This document shows, in pieces, positions 8,091-13,469 of a stretch of 13,469 bases of DNA; positions within the stretch are counted from its first letter, which is position 1; the number at the start of each line of letters is the position of its first letter. The DNA is from Collimonas sp. UBA1456 (GTDB lineage Bacteria; Pseudomonadota; Gammaproteobacteria; Burkholderiales; Burkholderiaceae_D), in assembly GCA_002325825.1 (NCBI GenBank), contig DCSW01000023.1:30946-44414 (forward strand). Reading direction: 5' to 3'. The notes under the pieces were generated by a model that was not told the origin of the DNA, did not search any database, and saw only the letters and a program-made list of their open reading frames with translations. The position numbers and the translations under genes are program-made.

Positions 8091-8508
8091 CGTAGGCAAC
8101 AAAATGTGTAAGCTGATAGCCGCGCTGTTTATAAAACCGGTAGCGCTCACGGCCACCGGTGACATCCGCAGCATCCAGCGAGATGATTTCAAACATTCTC
8201 TCAAAGCGGGCGAAATGCTGCGGCGTCTTGGCGGACAGGTTGATCAGGATCTGATGATGCGGTAGCTCGTCGGCTTCGTCGACGGCAAGGATGATCGGAG
8301 TTTGTGCCGCCAGCGGATCGCCAGCGATCACATGCGGCAGGAAATCATGTTCGAAAAAAGTCCACAAGGCCCGATCCAGTGTGGCCTGATCTTCGTCGTT
8401 GTTGCTCAGGATGACAATCTGACGCTGCGCCGAATGAGCTTTACGCACTAGTCGGTAGGTGTACAGAAATTTATCCGAAATATTGCTATGAAAGTCGATT
8501 TGCGTCAT
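8083..8508 (-). CDS. holC: DNA polymerase III subunit chi
   Basis: Chi is part of the clamp-loader complex of DNA polymerase III. It links the complex to single-stranded DNA-binding protein during replication. The chosen ATG at 8508 gives 141 residues starting MTQIDFHSNI, the usual opening of the family, and a length close to the roughly 145 of homologues. Characteristic blocks are LDRALWTFFEHDFLPHV (44-60), PHHQILINL (83-91), HFARFERMFEIIS (98-110) and the C-terminal GRERYRFYKQRGYQLTHF (119-136). The frame is open 13 codons further upstream to a TTG, but those residues do not resemble the family. No good ribosome site is visible before the ATG. The gene is complete although its neighbours on both sides are broken. 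The pepA gene often found before holC in proteobacteria is absent; the glutaredoxin remnant ends 41 bases upstream. Confidence 0.95.
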   Translation of the reverse strand: MTQIDFHSNISDKFLYTYRLVRKAHSAQRQIVILSNNDEDQATLDRALWTFFEHDFLPHVIAGDPLAAQTPIILAVDEADELPHHQILINLSAKTPQHFARFERMFEIISLDAADVTGGRERYRFYKQRGYQLTHFVAYDA

Positions 8509-8549
8509 GTCATGAATAAAGAAGTCGTCGCTGTGATGCTGCGCCAAAT

Positions 8550-9050
8550 TTAAAATCGAAAGCCGTGCAGAATATTACCGGCGGCTGGCGGCATATCGAC
8601 GCTAACAACATCGGCGGCAGCTTTCTCGGCGAGTTTGGTAATTGGCGCTGCTGCCACCAGTACAGTATTTCGATAGCCTTTAGGCAAGCTATTGCTGGAC
8701 GGGTATTTGGCTGAAGTCAACGCCGTATCTCAAGCGTTGCTATCAAAGCCGTTTTGTTTGTCGTGGTCGATGGTCAGTACTGGCAACTGGTCTCACGTTG
8801 GCGATTTTACGCATTGACGCGATGTCTTACATTGCTGTTTACCGTCTTTTCGGTAAAAGGAATGCCGCGTTCGTCCAGCAGCTTTTTGACCGTCGTTGCA
8901 GGGGGATGCATTTTTCTGATATTTAAAAAATGACCTGGCTACTTTTGGCCATCTGCACCAGCTCATACTCATATGGTAGAGCATCGTCATTGCCATCGAC
9001 GCTGCCGATTTTTCCTGGATCATATTGCCGATTGGCGGCGTATCGCTATA
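8550..9050 (-). pseudogene. DUF4124/glutaredoxin-like protein, 5'-deleted and frameshifted
   Basis: This is the remnant of a gene whose relatives have an N-terminal DUF4124 segment, often exported, and a C-terminal glutaredoxin-type domain. The visible start is YSDTPPIGN, the end of a DUF4124 motif, lying in the same frame as the truncated prlC. In a second frame come DDALPYEYELVQMAKSSQVI and a TAA. The active-site region survives in pieces as EKCIP and CNDG in different frames, so the CxxxC pair is split by a small deletion. Then come KKLLDERGIPFTEKTVNSNV, SMRKIANV, QLPVLTIDHDKQNGFDSNA, a TGA in place of Trp, DTALTSAKYPSSNSLPKGYR, and a Lys/Ala/Pro-rich tail ending at a TAA (8552-8550). There are at least three frame changes and two nonsense codons. 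The 5' part (signal peptide and most of DUF4124) was lost in the deletion that joined it to prlC. Confidence 0.8.
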
Positions 9051-10386
9051 CGCATCCACCGACAGCACCTCAGCCAACTTGTAGCTGTAGTAGCCTGCAG
9101 CATAGCCACCGGCGAGGATATGGCTGAACGAATGCTGAAAATGATTGGATGGGAGCGGCGTGATGACTTCGATGCGGGCGCGCCACTCGGTTGATCATAT
9201 ATTGCACGATTTACGCACCACACGGATCATAGTCATCATGCAGGTGTATGTCAACCAATGAAAATGCTACCTGATGCAACGGCTGTAGTCTGGATTGGAA
9301 ATTCTTGGCGGCGATCATCTTGTAGTAAAGTGCGTGTGGCAACGGCTGGCCGCTTTCTGCTTCGGACATCATGTGCTGCGATACGTCCCACTCCCGGCAG
9401 AAATTTTCCATGAATTGCGAAGGCAATTCGACCGCATCCCACTTGACCCCGGAAATTCCGGATACGCCGATCTCATCCACTTACGTCAGCAGGTGATGCA
9501 GGCCGTTACCGAATTCATGGAATAACGTGATCACTTCGTCGTGTGTAAAAAAGCCGGTTTGGTCTTGTAGATCAATGATCGCGGGCGGCGGGCGCGGTGG
9601 AATTTCAGGTCAGGTAGACGATTGGAGTCTGAATGTCATTGCCGACGCGGAGTCGGGCACGCGCCATCCATCCAGGCGCCGCCGCGTTTACCATTGCGGG
9701 CATACAAGTCGAGATAGAACTGGCCGATCAATTTACCGTCTTTTCCAAATCGGAAAAACTTAACTTCGGGATGCCGCACTGGCGCCAGTTCGGCGTAATT
9801 CTGGTAACCCAGCAGCTTGGCTTCTTCGTTGCGCAGGCGTTGGTGGCGTCGAGAATGTTTTTCGAGAAGCGGGTGGTCAGCGCTGCGTGTTGTCCTTGGA
9901 TGCGGCGAGACGTGCTTTCTTGTTGGCAGGCAGTTCAGCCCAGCACAAGCTAAAATCGCGCAAGGCGTTATTGACGATCGTGTGCCGTCCGCTGGACAGC
10001 GAGGCAAAGTCGAGGATGTTCTTGATCGCTTTGTATTTGCGCGAACAAGGCCAGATTTTGTGCCAGGCGATCCAGAATTCAATCAGTTTCTTCTGGTTTG
10101 CGTTATGCGAGATACATAGTTCCGGCATGTCGGCTACCGAGTTCAAATGACTGACAATGCCACGGGCGCGGCTCAATTTTTCAGTGACTATTCCTCAGCG
10201 GGACGACGCAATTATCCCAGGTGGCGGTGTCGGTCGAAGCTTTCAGTAGATTCACTACGGTATGCGCCTGCTGTAGTGGGGCGTCGATTGCTGGGGTGAT
10301 ATCGGCCGGCGTGATGCGGGCGAATTTTGCTAGGCCGGTGAAGTCGAGCAGGGGATTGCTGCCGTTGATTGGCGGGTAGTGTTCAT
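9051..10386 (-). pseudogene. prlC: oligopeptidase A (M3 metallopeptidase), degraded and 3'-truncated
   Basis: PrlC is a cytoplasmic zinc oligopeptidase of about 680-700 residues that clears peptides. The likely ATG at 10386 lies 5 bases after the folD stop; a base loss soon after shifts the frame to NPLLDFTGLAKFARITPADI. Further blocks are TDTATWDNCVVPL, RARGIVSHLNSVADMPELC and FASLSSGRHTIVNNALRDFS. RLRNEEAKLLGYQNYAE runs directly and in frame into LAPVRHPEVKFF near 9785, where relatives have over 100 residues in between. The catalytic region reads TLFHEFGNGLHHLLT, so HEXXH has become HEXXN and the zinc site is destroyed. A TAA at 9483-9481 follows, then VSGISGVKWDAVELPSQFME. After more frame changes, AGGYAAGYYSYKLAEVLSVD ends at about 9051. 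The last 50 or so residues are missing, replaced by the glutaredoxin remnant. Confidence 0.93.
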
Positions 10387-10391
10387 TGCAG

Positions 10392-11237
10392 TTAGTTTCT
10401 TTCCGCAGCTTCGATGGTATTGACCAGCAGCATGGTGATGGTCATCGGTCCAACGCCGCCCGGTACCGGGGTGATGTAGCCCGCAACTTCCTTGATATTG
10501 TCGAAATCGACATCGCCGCACAACTTGCCGTTGTCATCGCGGTTCATGCCGACGTCGATGACAACGGCACCCGGTTTGACCATGTCGGCGGTTACGATGT
10601 TGCGCTTGCCGGTGGCAACCACCAGAATGTCTGCCATGCGCGTATGCAAGCCGAGATCACGGGTCTTGGAGTTGCAAATGGTAACGGTAGCGCCGGCTTG
10701 CAAGAGTAGCATTGCTTGCGGCTTGCCGACGATGTTCGAGGCGCCTATGATAACCGCATGCGCGCCGCGCACCTGATAGTCAATCGATTCTAGCATCTTC
10801 ATTACGCCATAGGGTGTGCATGGGCGGAACAGCGGCTGGCCGGTCATCAACAGGCCGGCGTTGCTGACATGAAAACCGTCGACATCCTTTCCTGGAGCGA
10901 TCGCTTCGATCACTTTGTGCGCATCGATATGCGCAGGCAACGGCAACTGCACTAGAATGCCGTTGATCTTCGGATCGGCATTCAGCGCATCAATGCGCGC
11001 TAGCAGTGCGGCTTCCGTCAGGTAGACGTCGTATTTTTCCAGCACTGAGTACAGGCCGTTGTTTTCACAAGCCTTGATCTTGTTGCGCACATACACCTGC
11101 GAAGCTGGGCTATCGCCGACCAGGATCACCGCCAAGCCAGGTTGTTTGCCTTTGGCAGTCAGGGTGGCCACGCGTTTGGCGACTTCGGCGCGCAGTTTTT
11201 GGGAGAGAAGGTTTCCGTCGATCAGTTGGGCTGGCAT
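10392..11237 (-). CDS. folD: bifunctional methylenetetrahydrofolate dehydrogenase/methenyltetrahydrofolate cyclohydrolase
   Basis: FolD interconverts 5,10-methylene-, 5,10-methenyl- and 10-formyltetrahydrofolate with NADP+, feeding purine synthesis and initiator tRNA formylation. The ATG at 11237 gives 281 residues, the normal length; the open frame continues upstream but those 22 residues are unlike the family. Catalytic Tyr49 and Lys53 lie in YVRNK, followed by GILVQLPLP (93-101, with Gln97), PGKDVDGF (115-122, with Asp118), PCTPYGV (139-145), the dinucleotide-binding IIGASNIVGKP (163-173), and PVPGGVGPMT (257-266). All key residues are present and the frame is uninterrupted. The prlC remnant starts 5 bases downstream, so this was a two-gene operon in which only folD remains functional. 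A TATAAT lies 34 bases upstream of the ATG. No strong Shine-Dalgarno is seen. Confidence 0.97.
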   Translation of the reverse strand: MPAQLIDGNLLSQKLRAEVAKRVATLTAKGKQPGLAVILVGDSPASQVYVRNKIKACENNGLYSVLEKYDVYLTEAALLARIDALNADPKINGILVQLPLPAHIDAHKVIEAIAPGKDVDGFHVSNAGLLMTGQPLFRPCTPYGVMKMLESIDYQVRGAHAVIIGASNIVGKPQAMLLLQAGATVTICNSKTRDLGLHTRMADILVVATGKRNIVTADMVKPGAVVIDVGMNRDDNGKLCGDVDFDNIKEVAGYITPVPGGVGPMTITMLLVNTIEAAERN

Positions 11238-11271
11238 AGTGGGGACAGTAGAAAAGTATAAGCAAAACAGG

Positions 11272-11277
11272 ATTATA
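11272..11277 (-). promoter_or_regulatory. -10 element of probable folD promoter
   Basis: On the minus strand a perfect TATAAT occurs 34 bases upstream of the folD ATG. The -35 position is not well matched (AT-rich CAAATT at 17 bases), so the call rests on the -10 box and the location. The same -10-to-ATG distance is seen in front of the PIMT-like gene. Confidence 0.42.
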
Positions 11278-11326
11278 AGGTGTCGCGCCCGATAAATTTG
11301 CACGGGGCGGCTTCTTTGCGAATTTA

Positions 11327-11355
11327 TTGACTGTTATTTATCTTGTATGTATGAA
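11327..11355 (+). promoter_or_regulatory. candidate sigma-70 promoter for gshA
   Basis: TTGACT (11327-11332, five of six matches to the -35 consensus) and TATGAA (11350-11355, four of six to the -10) are separated by 17 bases in the folD-gshA divergent region. This would give a leader of about 160 bases before gshA. It is a consensus match by eye only. Confidence 0.33.
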
Positions 11356-11481
11356 CGTAGGCTGGCGTAGCTCCTGATTGTCAATTGCGCGCCGGGCTTC
11401 ATCTAACGCATTCTTTTGTTTTCGGCTATTCTCACCTTCTACGACCCGGTTACGGGCAGCAATAAAGCCATAAAACAGGCC
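11338..11481 (-). other. possible gene remnant antisense to the gshA leader
   Basis: A 47-codon minus-strand stretch, ending in TAA at 11340-11338, reads LFYGFIAARNRVVEGENSR and then a charged region with ALDEARRAID. It looks more protein-like (charged, heptad-like) than random, and upstream in the same frame lies HPFFKFLVSV after a TGA. I do not recognise a family. It may be the tail of a lost gene or chance. Confidence 0.22.
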
Positions 11482-11507
11482 TCAGACCGACACTAAAAAT
11501 TTGAAAA

Positions 11508-11512
11508 AAGGA
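11508..11512 (+). promoter_or_regulatory. ribosome binding site deciding the gshA start
   Basis: AAGGA within the purine run GAAAAAAGGA lies 7 bases before the TTG at 11520, an ideal spacing. The ATG at 11512 overlaps this site and is followed by two codons and a stop, so it cannot start gshA without a frame change. Confidence 0.5.
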
Positions 11513-11519
11513 TGCTCAA

Positions 11520-13091
11520 TTGACTGATCAATACACACGCCGGCTGGCTCTGCTCGGGCAGGAGCAGCATCGTGGCCTGCTAGACCAGGGCTTGCGCGGC
11601 ATTGAGCGGGAAACCCTACGCGTCGATAGCAACGGCCGGCTGGCGCTGACACCGCATCCGCGCTCGCTAGGTGCAGCACTGACACAGCCGCAGATCACTA
11701 CCGACTATTCGGAATCGTTGCTAGAGTTCATCACGCCGGCCGAGCATGACATCGGCACCGCGCTAGATAAGCTGGATGCGATCCATCGTTTCGTGTATTC
11801 AAAACTGGGCGACGAATTGCTATGGAGCCAGTCGATGCCGGCGTCTCTGCCGGCTGATCAGCAGATCCCGATCGCCTGGTATGGCGTCTCGCACATCGGC
11901 ATGCTGAAGCACGTGTACCGGCGTGGCCTGGCGCTACGCTACGGCAAGCGCATGCAGTGCATCGCCGGCATCCACTATAACTACTCGTTGGCCGAAGGCG
12001 TGTGGCCAGCTTTGCAACAAGACGAAGGTGCGGTCGGCACGGCGACGCATTTTCAGTCTGAAAACTATATCGCGCTGGTGCGAAATTTTCATCGTTATAG
12101 TTGGCTACTGATGTACCTCTTCGGCGCGTCGCCGGCCTTGTCCAAGTGTTTTCTGGGTGGCCGTGATCACCGTTTGGACCAACTGGATAAAGACACCCTG
12201 TATCTGCCGTATGCTACCAGCCTGCGCATGAGTGATCTCGGTTATACCAGCGAAGCCCAGGCACGCCTGGCGCCGCAATTCAACAGCCTCGACAGCTACA
12301 TCAAGAGCTTGGCGCGCGCGGTCAGCCAGCCCTACCCGCCCTATGCGGAGATCGGCACTCACCGCAACGGCGAATGGGTGCAAATCAATACCAATATTCT
12401 GCAGATCGAAAACGAGTATTACTCCACCATCCGCCCCAAGCGCGTGATCAACACTGGCGAGCGGCCGATCCAGATGCTTTCTGCGCACGGCGTGCAATAC
12501 ATCGAAGTGCGCTGCCTGGATATCAATCCGTTCGAGCCGATGGGCATCAATCTGGAAATCTCACGCTTTCTAGATGCCTTCCTGCTGTTCTGCGCGCTGG
12601 ACGACAGCCCGCTCACCAGTGATGAAGAAAGTCTTGAAAACACCGAGAATTTCTCGCGAGCAGTCAGGGAAGGGCGTCGTCCCGGTCTGCAACTGCGGCA
12701 CGACGGCAATCCGGTTTCCCTACAAACTTGGGGCTCCGAACTGCTGCAGCGGATTGCCCCCGCCGCTGCGTTGCTCGATGCCCAGCGTAGCGACGGCGCA
12801 CATGCCGTCTCGCTGGCGCAACAACAACTGAAGCTGAAATCGCCCGAGCTGACGCCGTCGGCTCGCGTACTGGCGATTTTGCAGAAAAACAAGGAATCGC
12901 TCGCCAGCTTCGCGCTACGTCAGAGCAAGCTGCATGCCGCTCATTTTCTGGCACATCCCCCGACCCCGGAAGAACGTAATTATTTCTCCAGTATGGCAGC
13001 CAAATCGTTGTCCGAACAAGAAAACCTGGAGCGCAGCCAGACTGGCAGTTTCGATACCTTCGTTGCCGCTTATCGCGCCAGCGCTCTGTGA
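11520..13091 (+). CDS. gshA: glutamate-cysteine ligase (proteobacterial GshA type)
   Basis: This enzyme joins L-glutamate and L-cysteine at the expense of ATP, the first and limiting step of glutathione synthesis in the cytosol. The 523-residue product matches the 518-residue E. coli type. Conserved blocks are GLRGIERETLRVD (24-36, with metal/ATP-site glutamates), TDYSESLLEFIT (61-72), SQSMPASLP (103-111), YRRGLALRYG (133-142), CIAGIHYNYS (147-156), IENEYYSTIRPKR (296-308) and GVQYIEVRCLDINPF (324-338). The start appears to be TTG, supported by an AAGGA site 7 bases upstream; the next in-frame ATG is far inside the conserved region. The frame is intact to TGA at 13089-13091. It is divergent from folD with 282 bases between. 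No gshB is visible downstream, so glutathione synthase would have to lie elsewhere. Confidence 0.96.
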   Translation: MTDQYTRRLALLGQEQHRGLLDQGLRGIERETLRVDSNGRLALTPHPRSLGAALTQPQITTDYSESLLEFITPAEHDIGTALDKLDAIHRFVYSKLGDELLWSQSMPASLPADQQIPIAWYGVSHIGMLKHVYRRGLALRYGKRMQCIAGIHYNYSLAEGVWPALQQDEGAVGTATHFQSENYIALVRNFHRYSWLLMYLFGASPALSKCFLGGRDHRLDQLDKDTLYLPYATSLRMSDLGYTSEAQARLAPQFNSLDSYIKSLARAVSQPYPPYAEIGTHRNGEWVQINTNILQIENEYYSTIRPKRVINTGERPIQMLSAHGVQYIEVRCLDINPFEPMGINLEISRFLDAFLLFCALDDSPLTSDEESLENTENFSRAVREGRRPGLQLRHDGNPVSLQTWGSELLQRIAPAAALLDAQRSDGAHAVSLAQQQLKLKSPELTPSARVLAILQKNKESLASFALRQSKLHAAHFLAHPPTPEERNYFSSMAAKSLSEQENLERSQTGSFDTFVAAYRASAL

Positions 13092-13439
13092 AACATGAGC
13101 GTCTGAATAGGACCCGCTGGTTTTAGAGGTTGGCGTGTAGCACTGACTGAACGGCAGTATGCGCTTGAGCTCGGATAGGGTTTCGTTGATATCTAGGTTT
13201 TTATCGTCACGGAAGGGGCGAGGCTGCTGTGTGCAGACGACGCTCGCCATAACCCGCCATGCCCGCTCGCCTTCGCTTTAATCTTGCTAGCGTCCATGAA
13301 AGTTTGTCCATCTGAAGCGCTCCTTTCATGCATACATTTCTCACACTACCTTTAGCTATCGTGCAAAGATAATCCCTCCCACAAAATATTATCAGTTAAA
13401 AGTAGGATTTTCTTAAATGCGATTTTGAGGAAGTTGTAC
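13092..13439. other. 348-base stretch without a recognised gene between gshA and the IS3-like start
   Basis: The left half is GC-rich like coding DNA. On the minus strand it has a short readable block, DDKNLDINETLSELKRILPF, within an open frame at 12915-13250 that overlaps gshA; I cannot assign it. The right half (from about 13300) is AT-rich and may contain the terminal repeat of the insertion element, but the other end lies outside the window. No clear terminator for gshA was found. Confidence 0.4.
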
Positions 13440-13469
13440 ATGGAGACATCACGCTTTACCGGAAGTCAG
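13440..13469 (+). mobile_element. start of a probable IS3-family transposase orfA (cut by window edge)
   Basis: The last ten codons read METSRFTGSQ. IS3-family OrfA proteins, which carry the helix-turn-helix that recognises the element ends, very often begin with M-K/E-x-S-R-F-T-x-x-Q followed by I-I/V-x-I-L-K. A strong ribosome site, GAGGAAG (13427-13433), lies 6 bases before the ATG. Only this much is visible, so the identification depends on ten residues plus the spacing. The element boundary, and whether the copy is intact, cannot be determined here. Confidence 0.58.

Noticed and set aside
11238..11303. Upstream extension of folD by 22 residues
   Set aside because: The extension covers the promoter-like TATAAT and is unlike FolD N termini; MPAQLIDG at 11237 is the normal beginning.
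12105..12497. Long minus-strand open frames inside gshA
   Set aside because: They are antisense to a well conserved gene and resemble no protein family; GC-rich coding DNA often gives such frames.
1..13469. CRISPR arrays, tRNA or rRNA genes, riboswitches
   Set aside because: No regularly spaced repeats, cloverleaf-like sequences, conserved rRNA segments or known aptamer cores were seen on either strand.

Overview
The window looks like a chromosomal segment of a betaproteobacterium of the order Burkholderiales, most likely an Oxalobacteraceae-type lineage that is losing genes. This placement is inferred from protein sequence flavour and gene order: a PIMT-like methyltransferase, a rhodanese and tolC in a row, folD directly followed by prlC, and holC followed by a short acidic ORF. 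No rRNA, tRNA or CRISPR array was found.

Left part (1-3391). The 5' end of recQ and a complete uppP lie on the minus strand. They are followed upstream by two broken minus-strand genes: a YceB-like DUF1439 lipoprotein and a YkgJ-type cysteine-cluster protein. A broken tetR-family regulator lies on the plus strand. About 300 bases after it contain no recognisable gene and carry a likely promoter for the next gene.

Centre (3392-7836). An intact PIMT-like methyltransferase and an intact single-domain rhodanese are followed by the ruins of a complete tripartite efflux pump. These are tolC, an AcrA-like membrane fusion protein without its export signal, and an RND transporter with internal stops, an internal deletion and no 3' half. 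The pump and a plausible regulator are dead while the two small enzymes just upstream remain open.

Right part (7826-11237, minus strand). The transcription order is folD (intact), prlC (dead), a DUF4124/glutaredoxin-like gene (dead), holC (intact), and a broken small ORF overlapping the end of holC. A deletion has fused the 3' part of prlC to the interior of the glutaredoxin gene. prlC also has a second, internal in-frame deletion, a premature stop and a destroyed HEXXH zinc site.

Right end (11238-13469). gshA is intact on the plus strand and divergent from folD, probably with a TTG start. About 350 bases without a recognised gene follow, and the window ends inside the first codons of what looks like an IS3-family orfA.

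What survives is core biosynthesis, envelope and replication function: lipid-carrier recycling (uppP), one-carbon metabolism (folD), glutathione synthesis (gshA), the polymerase III clamp loader (holC) and helicase RecQ as far as visible. What is lost is drug efflux and its regulator, a cytoplasmic oligopeptidase, a thiol-redox protein and accessory small proteins. With a nearby insertion sequence, this fits an early to intermediate stage of genome reduction, as in a recently host-restricted symbiont or pathogen. I see no convincing new biological system; the notable content is the pattern and mechanism of decay.
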